A stretch of DNA of 64,000 nucleotides from Flavobacterium sp. MFBS3-15 (GCF_026107645.2 NZ_JAPCHV010000013.1:1-64000), one strand, 5' to 3'; positions 26,085 through 35,467 are shown, numbered from the stretch's first letter. The notes: a model not told the origin generated them from the letters alone. Program-made: numbers and translations.

Positions 26085-27311
26085 TTATGCCTTCTCTATT
26101 TCAAACCGTGCTATGACTTCTTCATAATACGTATAAGTCTTTTTTGCAATCGACTCCCAACTGAATTTGTCAAGTACACGCTGCCTTCCAGCTTTACCCA
26201 TTTGTAACGCCCTGTTTTCATCTTCTAATAAAAGGTTCACCCGTTCGGCGAAAGCCCGTTGGAATTTTTCCGGGTCTTTAGGATTAAGATTGCCTCGGGA
26301 AATGCTTTCCAACCGAATAAGGAAGCCTGTTTCGCCTTCGGTAAGGATTTCGGGAATGCCTCCCACCGCACTGGCAACCACAGGAGTTTCGCACGACAAT
26401 GCTTCCAGGTTAATGATGCCGAAGGGTTCATACAGCGAAGGACACGCAAATACACGCGCATGGCTGTAAAGTACACGCACTTTGTCTCTAGGTAACATTT
26501 CCGATATCAGGATAACTCCGCCGCGGGTGGCTTTAAGCCTGTTTATTAAGTCTTCAGTCTCTTTTGCTATTTCGGGCGTATCCGGCGCCCCGGCGCAAAG
26601 AACAATCTGGCAATTGGGTGTAAAATAATGTGCTGCCGCTATCAGTTGCGAAATTCCTTTTTGACGTGTTATCCTTCCTACAAAAAGGACAAAGGGAATT
26701 TGCGGGTCGATGCCATATTCCTCAAGTATATTTACATCAAAAACAGGCTTGTAAAATTCCGGGTCGATGCCATTGTGTATTACAGTGACTTTTGCAGGGT
26801 CAATATCATACGCCTCTACAACGTCCTCCTTCATCTGCTCACTGACGGCAATCACGCCATCGGCCAGGTTATAGGCCGAGCGCTCTATCCACCGCGACAG
26901 GAAATACCCGTTGCCGAGCTGCTCGATCTTCCAAGGGCGGTGGGTTTCCAGGCTGTGCGTGGTCAGGATGAGCGGCACCTGCAGCAGTTCCCTTGAATAT
27001 ATGCCCGCCAGGTGTGTATACCACGTATGGCAATGGATTACATCAGCAACCGGCGTGTGCAGCGATATCTCTACATTCCGGCTCAGGTTTTGGAACATTT
27101 TAATGTGTTGGTTGGCCGGTTCATTCATTTCATTTAGCGAAGGCTGTATACCCAGTACATTCATCCCCGGCTGCTCTGCTTCCTGATCCCCATAGCATCG
27201 CACCTCCACTTCAGCCAGCTTTGCCAGCTCGTAGCTCAAAAAATCGATATGTACACCGGCGCCACCATAAATGTTGGGTGGGAACTCATTGGTAAAGAGG
27301 GCAATCTTCAT
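26085..27311 (-). CDS. glgA: Glycogen synthase, GT4 (actinobacterial-type GlgA/GlgM family)
   Basis: This 408-residue protein is a GT-B glycosyltransferase of family GT4. The N-terminal motif FTNEFPPNIYGGAGVHIDF and HCHTWYTHLAGIYSRELL resemble the actinobacterial glycogen-synthase type (TIGR02149) rather than the classical GT5 GlgA. The C-terminal domain shows VGRITRQKGISQLI and the EX7E motif in SLYEPFGIINLEALSC. It uses ADP-glucose made by the adjacent GlgC. In actinobacteria the related GlgM makes maltose-1-phosphate, so the true acceptor (glucan or glucose-1-phosphate) is open. First gene of the minus-strand glgA-glgC-ydcF-like operon. Confidence 0.88.
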   Translation of the reverse strand: MKIALFTNEFPPNIYGGAGVHIDFLSYELAKLAEVEVRCYGDQEAEQPGMNVLGIQPSLNEMNEPANQHIKMFQNLSRNVEISLHTPVADVIHCHTWYTHLAGIYSRELLQVPLILTTHSLETHRPWKIEQLGNGYFLSRWIERSAYNLADGVIAVSEQMKEDVVEAYDIDPAKVTVIHNGIDPEFYKPVFDVNILEEYGIDPQIPFVLFVGRITRQKGISQLIAAAHYFTPNCQIVLCAGAPDTPEIAKETEDLINRLKATRGGVILISEMLPRDKVRVLYSHARVFACPSLYEPFGIINLEALSCETPVVASAVGGIPEILTEGETGFLIRLESISRGNLNPKDPEKFQRAFAERVNLLLEDENRALQMGKAGRQRVLDKFSWESIAKKTYTYYEEVIARFEIEKA

Positions 27312-27458
27312 TGGTTGTCAAGGGCTTTTTAGTAGTGAGACCTAAAGATAATGAAATAACTGTTTGTGTTTATATTATCGGACATTATGTTTTTATTCTT
27401 TTCAGAAAAAGCAACATTCTGCTAACCAGAGTTTTACTTTTATCACAACCTCTGTTTA

Positions 27459-27475
27459 TTTAGAATAATTAAAAA
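27459..27475. promoter_or_regulatory. Possible Fur-type site upstream of the TonB receptor
   Basis: TTTAGAATAATTAAAAA resembles the AT-rich TTTAGAATnATTCTAAA pattern with a degenerate right half. It lies just upstream of the -33 box of a gene for a siderophore receptor. Weak on its own; the gene function supports it. Confidence 0.3.
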
Positions 27476-27478
27476 TAG

Positions 27479-27510
27479 TTTGGCTATTATCGTTTTGACA
27501 CTTACTTTTG
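27479..27510 (+). promoter_or_regulatory. Bacteroidetes promoter of the TonB receptor operon
   Basis: TTTG (27479-27482), a 20-base spacer and TACTTTTG (27503-27510) match both elements and spacing of the Bacteroidetes sigma consensus. The ATG at 27535 lies 24 bases downstream. Confidence 0.75.
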
Positions 27511-27534
27511 CACCCGAAAAAAACACCTATTACA

Positions 27535-29982
27535 ATGCACAAATTCATATTCAAAAAGCTATTTTTTTGCCTTGTACTCCTATTTACTCTTGCAATAAGT
27601 GCACAGGACAAAGCAAGGATAAGCGGTAAAATAACCCTTAGCGACAATTCGGTTGCCGAAAATATTTCGGTAGCATTAAAAGGCACTTCGCATGGCACTA
27701 CTACCAATTCTGAAGGCCTTTACGAAATAAAAAACATAAAGCCGGGGACGTACACGCTTCGTATATCAGCTATTGGCATCGCTACGGTAGAAGAGCAGGT
27801 TACAGTTGGTAACGGTGAAGCAGTGATTAAGAACATTGTACTCACTGAAAGCCGTGAACAGCTTGATGAAGTAATAATCGAAAGGAATTTAAACCGCTAC
27901 AAAAAACAGGAAAGCACCTCATCAGCAAGGATGCCTTTGAAAGCGCTTGAAAATGCTCAGGTATCCAATATAGTTACGAAAGAGCTTATGGCTGACCAAT
28001 TGGTTACCAATCAGGATGATGCCCTTAAAAATGTAACAGGGCTTTATCAGCTTTGGGGCTCTACCGGGCGTGCCGGCGACGGAGGTTCGTACTTTGCATC
28101 GCGCGGGTTTGTAACACAGGCACAGTTGCGGAACGGTGTTGCCGGTACTGTTATCGCCAACAACGATGCGGCCAACATGGAAACGCTTGAGGCCATCAAA
28201 GGCCCGTCAGCAACCCTTTTTGGAAGCATACTTACCTCATATGGAGGATTGGTACACCGTGTGACCAAAAAACCCTACGAAACATTTGGGGGCGAAGTGA
28301 CCTACCAAACCGGAAGCTTTGGCTTCAACCGCGGAACGGTAGATGTAAATACTCCTGTAAATGCTGATAAGACGGCACTTTTCAGGCTAAACGCCGCTAC
28401 AACTTCTACAGAGACTTTCCAGGATTTTGGGATGAGTAAAAGTATCTTTGTAGCTCCGTCATTCACATATAAATTCAGCGACAGGCTGACAGCCACAATC
28501 GAGGGAGAGTTTTTCGATCAGGATGCTACCGGCCTGCACCTCATTTACCTCGATTACATGCATACGCCTTCCAGCCTTGGCATAAACAGCGCCGCCGATC
28601 TTGACCTTGATTTTAAGCGTTCTATGGTAGGCGGTAATTTTATCACTAAAACAAGGAGCCGCAACATTTTTGGAACGGTAAACTATAAGATCTCAGATGC
28701 ATGGACATCACAGTCTGTGATCACATCGGCAAGCAACGAGGCCAACGGCCCGGGCTTTTGGTTCTACCTGCGCCCTGACAATAAAATGTCGCGAAATGCG
28801 TGGGGTTTTGGAGGTTCGTCAAATGCTATAGAGTTCCAGCAAAACTTTACAGGGGACTTCAACATCAGCAGTATGAGAAACCGCATGGTGATAGGTGGAG
28901 ACATCTACCACACCAAGGGCTATACTGATATTACCTACCTGCCAAGTGGTGGCTGGGAGTTTGACGAGATTGATTACTCCGGGGCAATTGCCGATTACTA
29001 CGCTTTTAACCCAAGGAATATCCAAAACCAACTTGACAGCTCCACTGCGGTATTCCACAGCAGCACCAATCTGAGCACACACAGCCTTTATATCAATGAT
29101 GTGCTGAACATAACACCAAAATTATTAGTATCTGCCGGTGTTCGTTTTGATAACTTCGAAAACAGGGGCAGCTACGATGCGGCTTCCAATACTACTTCCG
29201 GCGGTTTCTCGCAAAATGCATGGTCACCTAAATTTGGCGTGGTATACCAGGTTATCCAGGATCAGGTATCGGTATTCGCCAATTACCAGAACAGCTTTAA
29301 AAATGTGCTTAATGCCAACGCAGGCAGCAGCGCACCGGGCGTGAACACCGAAACATTCAGGCCCGAGCAGGCCAACCAGTTTGAGGCAGGTATTAAGCTA
29401 GATGCCTTTAACAACAGGCTGGGTGCCAACCTCAGCTATTACAACATCAAGGTTGATGATATCGTAAGGGCCGATCCATCGGTTCCAAACTCTTCCATAC
29501 AGGATGGCTCGCAAAAGAGCACTGGTTTCGAAGCTGAGATAACGGCTTCTCCGATCAAAGGGCTAAATCTTTTGGTAGGCTATGCGTACAATGATAGCAA
29601 ATACACAAAGTCAGATGCCGGGGTGAATGGCCTTCGCCCTACAACTGCAGGTCCGCAAAACCTTGCCAACTTTTGGATCAGCTATAGGCTGCCTTCTACT
29701 GCCATCGATGGCCTGGGTATTGGCTTCGGCGGAAACTATGCCAGCGAAAGCGCCATCTACAACAGCAATACATTTGATGCTAATGGCGATGTGAACGGTT
29801 CGGAGAAATTCGTGCTTCCGTCATACACGGTGCTTAATGCTTCATTATTCTATGACAAGCCAAAATACAGGATTGCGCTTAAGGCAAACAATTTTACCGA
29901 TGAGCTGTACTTTAACGGGTACACTACAATCAACGTGCAGGCTCCACGCAACTTTATGGGTAGCTTAACGTATAAGTTTTAA
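27535..29982 (+). CDS. TonB-dependent siderophore receptor with CarboxypepD-like N-terminal domain
   Basis: The 815-residue product has a signal peptide (ending LFTLAISAQ). A CarboxypepD_reg-like domain of about 80 residues follows (ARISGKITLSDNSVAENISV to ITLRISAIG type strands). A plug domain starts near 135 (NVTGLYQLWGS, RGFVTQAQLRNG, ETLEAIKGPSATLFGS). The long 22-strand beta-barrel ends with NFMGSLTYKF, whose terminal Phe is the usual outer-membrane assembly signal. It imports ferric siderophores using TonB energy. The start at 27535 is set by the signal peptide and promoter position. The stop overlaps the next ATG by one base, coupling it to a PepSY protein. Confidence 0.93.
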   Translation: MHKFIFKKLFFCLVLLFTLAISAQDKARISGKITLSDNSVAENISVALKGTSHGTTTNSEGLYEIKNIKPGTYTLRISAIGIATVEEQVTVGNGEAVIKNIVLTESREQLDEVIIERNLNRYKKQESTSSARMPLKALENAQVSNIVTKELMADQLVTNQDDALKNVTGLYQLWGSTGRAGDGGSYFASRGFVTQAQLRNGVAGTVIANNDAANMETLEAIKGPSATLFGSILTSYGGLVHRVTKKPYETFGGEVTYQTGSFGFNRGTVDVNTPVNADKTALFRLNAATTSTETFQDFGMSKSIFVAPSFTYKFSDRLTATIEGEFFDQDATGLHLIYLDYMHTPSSLGINSAADLDLDFKRSMVGGNFITKTRSRNIFGTVNYKISDAWTSQSVITSASNEANGPGFWFYLRPDNKMSRNAWGFGGSSNAIEFQQNFTGDFNISSMRNRMVIGGDIYHTKGYTDITYLPSGGWEFDEIDYSGAIADYYAFNPRNIQNQLDSSTAVFHSSTNLSTHSLYINDVLNITPKLLVSAGVRFDNFENRGSYDAASNTTSGGFSQNAWSPKFGVVYQVIQDQVSVFANYQNSFKNVLNANAGSSAPGVNTETFRPEQANQFEAGIKLDAFNNRLGANLSYYNIKVDDIVRADPSVPNSSIQDGSQKSTGFEAEITASPIKGLNLLVGYAYNDSKYTKSDAGVNGLRPTTAGPQNLANFWISYRLPSTAIDGLGIGFGGNYASESAIYNSNTFDANGDVNGSEKFVLPSYTVLNASLFYDKPKYRIALKANNFTDELYFNGYTTINVQAPRNFMGSLTYKF

Positions 29983-31106
29983 TGGGTTTTAAAAAGAAAA
30001 TAAGATTTATACACAAATGGCTCGGACTTACCTCCGGGCTCATTGTGTTTATAGTGAGCATTACGGGGTGCATCTATTGTTTCCATGATGAGATAAAGGA
30101 CATGACCCGCGAGTGGCGCACGGTTGAGGCAGAAGCAAAACCCTATATTGCGCCATCTGTACTGCAAAAAAAGGCGAAGGAGCTGTACCCTGATGTTATC
30201 CAGTCGATGGTTATCTATGGGGGTGAAGCAAGACCGGCTTTTGTATATGGCGTAAAAGGGGAAGATGGCTACTTCATCTATTTCAATCCGTACTCGGGCA
30301 AGTTCATGCATGCCGAGAATCTTGAAGAAGATTTTTTCCACATTGTGGAGCACATACACCTTTACTTGTTGCTACCGCCGGAGATTGGCAAGCACATAGT
30401 GGGTGTAGCGACTATTATTTTCATATTCCTTTTGATAACGGGCATCATACAGTGGTGGCCCAAAAAGAAGAAACAGCTTAAAGACAGGCTTCAGGTAAAG
30501 TGGAGTGCCAAATGGCGCCGCGTGAACTACGATTGGCACAATGTCTCGGGCTTTTACATTTCGATAGTGGCATTGGTGATAGCTGCTACAGGATTGACCT
30601 TTACCTACGAATGGATGGGTGACGCCATGTATTACGGTGGTAATCTGGGCAGGAACTATCCCGAAGAGCGCGCCGAACCTGTAATTGATACCACGCTTAC
30701 GCAAAAAGATGCACAGAATGTTATGGACAAGGCATTTGCACAAACACTTAAGCTCGCACCCACAAGGGGAATGTACTTTGTATGGGATCAAGGGCCTAAG
30801 AATGCCATTATTGCCGGATCGTACCCCAACGCTTTAGAATACCACCATCAGTCAAACCTGCAATTCCATCCCGTAACGGGCGAACTGGTTAAAGAGCTGA
30901 TGTATGATGACAAAAGTGCCGGTATGAAGCTGCAGGAAATGAATTATGGACTGCATACAGGACAATACTTTGGCCTTACCGGAAAAATAATTGTTTTCAT
31001 AGCCAGCCTTATCGCTGCCGCACTCCCTGTAACAGGTATTGTGATATGGTGGGGCCGCCGGAATAAAAAGCCGAAACACGTGAAAATAAAAAAGGCTGTG
31101 AACTAA
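29982..31106 (+). CDS. PepSY-associated membrane protein (PiuB/iron-uptake type)
   Basis: This 374-residue inner-membrane protein has about four spans. The first is IHKWLGLTSGLIVFIVSITG near the N-terminus, and the C-terminal one is in GKIIVFIASLIAAALPVTG with a basic tail. Two PepSY-like periplasmic stretches lie between them (KELYPDVIQSMVIYGGEARP; EYHHQSNLQFHPVTGELVKE). Family members sit next to siderophore receptors and are thought to help release iron by reducing ferric siderophores. The ATG overlaps the receptor stop (TAATG), so the two genes are translationally coupled, and a terminator forms around the stop codon. Confidence 0.9.
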   Translation: MGFKKKIRFIHKWLGLTSGLIVFIVSITGCIYCFHDEIKDMTREWRTVEAEAKPYIAPSVLQKKAKELYPDVIQSMVIYGGEARPAFVYGVKGEDGYFIYFNPYSGKFMHAENLEEDFFHIVEHIHLYLLLPPEIGKHIVGVATIIFIFLLITGIIQWWPKKKKQLKDRLQVKWSAKWRRVNYDWHNVSGFYISIVALVIAATGLTFTYEWMGDAMYYGGNLGRNYPEERAEPVIDTTLTQKDAQNVMDKAFAQTLKLAPTRGMYFVWDQGPKNAIIAGSYPNALEYHHQSNLQFHPVTGELVKELMYDDKSAGMKLQEMNYGLHTGQYFGLTGKIIVFIASLIAAALPVTGIVIWWGRRNKKPKHVKIKKAVN

Positions 31107-31120
31107 ATCACAGCCTTTTT
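31089..31120. terminator. Terminator overlapping the PepSY gene stop codon
   Basis: A 13-bp stem (31089-31101 with 31108-31120; core GGCTGTGA/TCACAGCC) with the TAA stop in its loop, and A and T runs on both sides. It can also terminate the convergent gene at 31141. Confidence 0.85.
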
Positions 31121-31140
31121 CTCAAATAAATAAATCGAGC

Positions 31141-31488
31141 TTATTTATTTGAAACTACGGCATTGTGAGACCATTTCTTAACTTCTGCGATTCTGCTGTC
31201 CGCATAATCCACTTCGTTTAATTCGGATCCGGTCCAGAAGAACCATTTACCGGTCTTCACGCCATTGTTATATTCTCCCATCGATTGTTTTGTTCCGTCT
31301 TCGTTATAAGCCACCCATGTGCCGTGCAGTCTTCCGTCTTTATAAAAGCCCTGCTGCTTTACCTGGCCACTTTCATAATAATACGTAGATTTTACCATCT
31401 GATCCTGTATCTCATGTTTTGGCTTGGCTTCCTGGGCTGATAACACACCTGCTGAAAGCAGTACCGCAGCGATCATAATCTTTCTCAT
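31141..31488 (-). CDS. Secreted MORN-repeat-like (YwqK family) protein
   Basis: This 115-residue protein has a signal peptide (MRKIMIAAVLLSAGVLSAQ). Three MORN-type strands follow: YYYESGQVKQQGFYKDGRLHG, then TWVAYNEDGTKQSMGEYNNG and KTGKWFFWTGSELNEVDY. Such repeats in Bacteroidetes are annotated as YwqK-family antitoxins, but a signal peptide and the lack of an adjacent toxin make an envelope role more likely here. It is the only gene between two intergenic regions on this strand. The family's function is not known. Confidence 0.8.
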   Translation of the reverse strand: MRKIMIAAVLLSAGVLSAQEAKPKHEIQDQMVKSTYYYESGQVKQQGFYKDGRLHGTWVAYNEDGTKQSMGEYNNGVKTGKWFFWTGSELNEVDYADSRIAEVKKWSHNAVVSNK

Positions 31489-31654
31489 ATCAGTTCTTTG
31501 TGTTTAATTGTACATTATCTATCACAAATATATAAATTATTTTACACAAAAGATACATTCACTTAACAATTTGGTAACATTGAGTGAAAACTTAACATTG
31601 GAAAATAAAAAAATCGGCGTTATATGCCGATTTTATTGAGGTTTCAGAGATTTC

Positions 31655-32647
31655 TCATTTTAGCAGCTTATCAAGCTGTGTGCGCAGTGCAGGGTTACTT
31701 GGCCTTGCCGCATCGGCTTCCACAACTTTCCCGTCAGGTCCGATAAGCAAAAAGCGCGGAATGGAATTGATGCCAAAAGCCTGCACAAATTCCGACTGCC
31801 ATGCATTATCAGCGATAAGCTGTATGCCACTCATTTGTTTATCTTCCACCATCTTGCGCCATTTATCATAGTTCTTTTTCTCATCAATGGAGATGCTCAC
31901 AAACTCAATCTTTTTACCATGGTAATCCTGCTCCAGCTTTTGCAGGTGGGGTATTTCCTGACGGCAAGGACCGCACCATTGTGCCCAAACATCAATATAG
32001 ACATATTTGCCCTTAAGGCTTTCCAGGCTGGTTGTGCCTCCTTTGAAATTCTCAAAGTTAAAGGTTGGTGAAGGCTGGCCAATAATCTTGGCAAGACGCT
32101 CCCCTTTTTCCATCTGCTGTGCCAGCTGTTGGCGCTGTTGTGTTACCTGTCCATTAATTATACTTCGGAAATTACTATCCAGCGTTACATCCTCCAACTG
32201 TTTTTGCATACCGGCCAACAGTTCGTCAATCATCTTGTTGCGCATGGAGGCATCGGTTACGGCAGCAAGCTTAAGCCCGAGTGCCTTGTTATTTTTATTA
32301 AAGCCGGCAAGAAGATTATTTTCTTTTTCACCTTTTCCTTTAAACACAGCCGTCTCCAACAAATCATTGGCATCATAAGTCATAGTCAGGTCATTCCCTT
32401 CTTTCAGATAGAGTACTGCCACGCCTGTCCCGTCGGTTACTTGGTAAAAATCAGGCTTTACAGGAAAAGAAACGGTTTTAAAATTTCCTTTGGCGTCAGA
32501 CTTCAGCACTTTTATCACGCCCGCTTGTGACTTTATGATAAGGGAGTCATTCTTGCGGTTATTCACTTTTGCAGTAAATTTCATTTCAGCCTGTGCAAAA
32601 AGCGATGCGGAAGCCAAAAGGAAAAGTATCAGGATATTCTTTTTCAT
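31655..32647 (-). CDS. TlpA-family thioredoxin-fold protein with DUF4369-type N-terminus (paralogue 1)
   Basis: This 330-residue protein starts with a signal peptide (ILILFLLASASLFAQ). A beta-rich N-terminal domain follows (KFTAKVNNRKNDSLIIKS, DUF4369-like, about 22-130), then a helical linker. A C-terminal AhpC/TSA-thioredoxin domain carries WAQWCGPCRQEIPHL (CXXC active site near residue 230) and SIPRFLLIGPDGKVV. It should be a periplasmic or envelope-facing disulphide oxidoreductase. The ATG at 32647 is chosen; a second ATG lies one codon earlier. It is the most divergent of three tandem paralogues, with an alanine-glutamine change before the active site. Confidence 0.88.
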   Translation of the reverse strand: MKKNILILFLLASASLFAQAEMKFTAKVNNRKNDSLIIKSQAGVIKVLKSDAKGNFKTVSFPVKPDFYQVTDGTGVAVLYLKEGNDLTMTYDANDLLETAVFKGKGEKENNLLAGFNKNNKALGLKLAAVTDASMRNKMIDELLAGMQKQLEDVTLDSNFRSIINGQVTQQRQQLAQQMEKGERLAKIIGQPSPTFNFENFKGGTTSLESLKGKYVYIDVWAQWCGPCRQEIPHLQKLEQDYHGKKIEFVSISIDEKKNYDKWRKMVEDKQMSGIQLIADNAWQSEFVQAFGINSIPRFLLIGPDGKVVEADAARPSNPALRTQLDKLLK

Positions 32648-32714
32648 CATATTTATTTTGGATGCTAAAGATAGCAAAAAAACAAAGCCTCCGCTAAGGG
32701 AAGGCTTGGGTTAT

Positions 32715-33698
32715 TTATTTGAGAAGTTCGTCCAGCTTTGCCCTCAGTGCGGGATCCGAAGGTCGCGGAGCGTCTGCGTCAACAATGTTTCCTTTAGGGT
32801 CTATGAGGATAAATCTCGGGATACTGTTAACAGAGTAAGCCATTGTAAAATCAGAGCTCCAGTTCTTATCAGCAATGAGCTGGATTCCGCCCAGCGACTT
32901 ATCCGTTACCATTTTTCTCCATTTCTCATAGTCTTTCTTCTCGTCGATCGAAAGGCTCACAAACTCGATCTTCCTGCCGTGGTAATCCTTTTCTACCTTT
33001 TGGAGATGCGGTATTTCCTGTCGGCACGGGCCGCACCAGGTAGCCCATACATCAATGTACACATATTTGCCTTTCAGGTCTTCGAGTTTGGTTATTCCGC
33101 CTTTATGGTTTTCGTAGGCAAAAGACGGAGATGGCTTGCCCTGCAGCTCTTTTAACTTGGCCACATGTTCGGCATATTCTTTTATTTCGGCCTTCTCTGC
33201 CGCCATCTGTTCGCGCATCAGTACCCTGAAGTTTTCATCAAGACCCTTATCCGCAAGCATCGGTTCAAGTTTTTTCGCAACATCATCGGCAACCTTAATC
33301 AGGGCTTCAGGATCGGGGGCAGCCATAAACTCATCCTGCATTTCCTCTTCCATAAGATATTTTTTTGCAATGAAGTTGTTTTCCTTTTCTCCCTTGCCTT
33401 TATACGAGATGGATTCATCAAACATTTTTGCATCCAGGCTCATGGCAAGGTCAAAACCATTCTTCAGGTAAACTGTTGCCACCTCGGCACCATCAAAAAG
33501 CTGGTACAGGCCCGGCTCCACGGCAAATTCATCCTTAAAATTGCCTTTGGCATCCGAAACCATCACTTTAGTAAACTTGCGCGAACGGATGGTGAGCGAA
33601 TCGCTGTTGCGGTTCTGGACTTTGGCCGAGAATTTCATTTTGTCCTGTGCAAAAGCGCCGGTAAAGGCAAACAGGGTTATAAGCAGTAATTTTTTCAT
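32715..33698 (-). CDS. TlpA-family thioredoxin-fold protein (paralogue 2)
   Basis: This 327-residue protein has the same layout as its neighbours: signal peptide (LLLITLFAFTGAFAQ), DUF4369-like domain with KVQNRNSDSLTIRS and a LYQLFDGAEVATVYL stretch, linker, then thioredoxin domain with WATWCGPCRQEIPHL and SIPRFILIDPKGNIVDADAP. The active site CGPC indicates oxidoreductase activity in the envelope. The start at 33698 begins the signal peptide; the frame extends to 33722 without one. The gap to paralogue 1 on the same strand is about 67 bases. Confidence 0.9.
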   Translation of the reverse strand: MKKLLLITLFAFTGAFAQDKMKFSAKVQNRNSDSLTIRSRKFTKVMVSDAKGNFKDEFAVEPGLYQLFDGAEVATVYLKNGFDLAMSLDAKMFDESISYKGKGEKENNFIAKKYLMEEEMQDEFMAAPDPEALIKVADDVAKKLEPMLADKGLDENFRVLMREQMAAEKAEIKEYAEHVAKLKELQGKPSPSFAYENHKGGITKLEDLKGKYVYIDVWATWCGPCRQEIPHLQKVEKDYHGRKIEFVSLSIDEKKDYEKWRKMVTDKSLGGIQLIADKNWSSDFTMAYSVNSIPRFILIDPKGNIVDADAPRPSDPALRAKLDELLK

Positions 33699-33755
33699 GT
33701 CAATTATTTGTTGGTTATGCAATGGAAAACGAAGTTAATGAATTTATAGTGTGAT

Positions 33756-34763
33756 TTAATCAAGAAGATTATTAAGTTGCTCTGCCAGTGCCGGGTCGCT
33801 TGGTTTCTTAGCATCAGCGTCTACTATATTGCCGGAAGGGTCTATGAGTATAAATCTTGGTATCGACGTTATCAAATACTTTCTAATAAATGATAATTCA
33901 AAGCCTTTTCCTGAAAATAACTGGATTCCCATAAGCGATTTATCTGTCACCATTTTCCTCCACTTATCGTAGTCTTTTTTGGCATCAACAGAAAGGCTCA
34001 CAAATTCTATATTTCTATCGCGATATACCTGCTCCAGTTTTTGCAGGCTAGGTATTTCCTGAAGACATGGGCCGCACCAGGTAGCCCAAACATCTATATA
34101 GACATATTTTCCCTTAAGGTCCTTCAGGCTGGTCGTGCCCCCTTTATGATTCTCGCAATTAAAATCCGGAGAAGGCTTACCTCTTCTGGACCACATAGAC
34201 ACAGTATGGTTAAATATCTTTTCCAACTCTGTTTTTTCACTAAAGAGTTCACTATTCATTATTTTTCTGAATTTTTTACTCAGCCTTTCATTATCCAGAT
34301 CAGCCCAAAGCCTATCCATAACCTGGCGCACGATTGTTTTAAAAACGGCTTTGTCGGTAGTTTGTGCCACATTTTTCCGCGCTTCCTCGAACAAGAGGAA
34401 TTTTTTTGCCAGATAGTTATTTTCTTCAGCCCCTCTACCTTTAAAAGAAATCGTTTCGTCAAACATTTTAGCGTCCATTTCCATTTTAAGGTCATACCCC
34501 TCCTCAAGGTAAATAGTAGCCTGCTCTTTTCCATCAAACAATCTGTAGAGCGCAGGTTCCATCAAAAAAGTGCCCTGAAAATTCCCATCGGCATCTGAAA
34601 CCATCCCAACCCTGAATATTTTGTACTGCAATCCATCTACCTCAACCCTTTGCAGTACCAAAGTATCGCTGTTGCGATTTTCAATTTTGGCAATAAATCT
34701 GACGTTTGTCTGGGCTAAAGCGCCATTAAATACGAAAAGAAGGATAAATAAAATATTTTTCAT
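33756..34763 (-). CDS. TlpA-family thioredoxin-fold protein (paralogue 3)
   Basis: This 335-residue protein has a signal peptide (ILFILLFVFNGALAQ), an N-terminal DUF4369-like domain (IENRNSDTLVLQRV, ALYRLFDGKEQATIYL) and a C-terminal thioredoxin domain with WATWCGPCLQEIPSL and SIPRFILIDPSGNIVDADAK. The last two motifs match paralogue 2 almost word for word, which shows a fairly recent tandem duplication. The leucine in CGPCL and a longer lysine/glutamate-rich linker distinguish it. First gene of the three on this strand, with 57 bases to the next. Confidence 0.9.
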   Translation of the reverse strand: MKNILFILLFVFNGALAQTNVRFIAKIENRNSDTLVLQRVEVDGLQYKIFRVGMVSDADGNFQGTFLMEPALYRLFDGKEQATIYLEEGYDLKMEMDAKMFDETISFKGRGAEENNYLAKKFLLFEEARKNVAQTTDKAVFKTIVRQVMDRLWADLDNERLSKKFRKIMNSELFSEKTELEKIFNHTVSMWSRRGKPSPDFNCENHKGGTTSLKDLKGKYVYIDVWATWCGPCLQEIPSLQKLEQVYRDRNIEFVSLSVDAKKDYDKWRKMVTDKSLMGIQLFSGKGFELSFIRKYLITSIPRFILIDPSGNIVDADAKKPSDPALAEQLNNLLD

Positions 34764-34909
34764 ATCGCAGCATCAGGATAGAGGATAGTTAACAGGTCAC
34801 TAAAATAATTAAATTACTGATTATTAATCCATGTCGTCAATAAAAAAACAAGATCAAAATAACCTGACCTGTAACATTTATTTTTAATTTGCAATAAAAT
34901 AGCCACCCC

Positions 34910-35467
34910 ATGAAAAGCAGTACCTTACTAACCGCTGTCGCGTTTATTCTATTAATCTCCTGCCGGAGCGGACCAGAATCCACATTTACCGCTAAAGGGC
35001 CGGGATTTAGCCTTAAAATACCCGAATCAATGACCAGGACAACCTCACTGAATGATGAGGCCTCCCTGCAATACCAGGACATGATGAAAGAACTATTCGT
35101 CATAGTAATAGATGAGCCTAAATCGCAACTTGAGTCGGCATTGAATGACAATGAACTGTATGATCAATACACCAATGACCTGCAGGGCTATTATGATTTG
35201 ATAATAACCAACTTTAAATCTTCTTTTTCCCTTGAAAAATTACCTGCCCCTACAAACACCAAAATAAACGGGCTTCCTGCAAAGGTTGTTGAGCTAGATG
35301 GTAATGTGGAAGGCGATAGGATTTACTGTAAACTTGCTTTCGTGGAAGGCAAAAAACATTACTACCAAATTATGGCCTGGACCAACGCTGACAGGAAGAA
35401 AGCCCTGGCAAAAACAATTGACGATATGGTTATTTCTTTTAAGGAAACCAGCAAGAGTAAATATTAA
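34910..35467 (+). CDS. Lipoprotein of unknown function
   Basis: This 185-residue protein starts with a lipobox (FILLISC, lipid at Cys about 19), so it is a membrane-anchored periplasmic or surface protein. The rest is a single compact domain with FSLKIPESMTRTTSLNDEAS near the start, KINGLPAKVVELDGNVEGDR in the middle and YYQIMAWTNADRKKALAKTI at the end. This pattern is typical of small PsbP/DUF-like Bacteroidetes lipoproteins, but I cannot name the family. Transcribed away from the TlpA cluster, with no neighbour closer than 150 bases. Confidence 0.78.
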   Translation: MKSSTLLTAVAFILLISCRSGPESTFTAKGPGFSLKIPESMTRTTSLNDEASLQYQDMMKELFVIVIDEPKSQLESALNDNELYDQYTNDLQGYYDLIITNFKSSFSLEKLPAPTNTKINGLPAKVVELDGNVEGDRIYCKLAFVEGKKHYYQIMAWTNADRKKALAKTIDDMVISFKETSKSKY

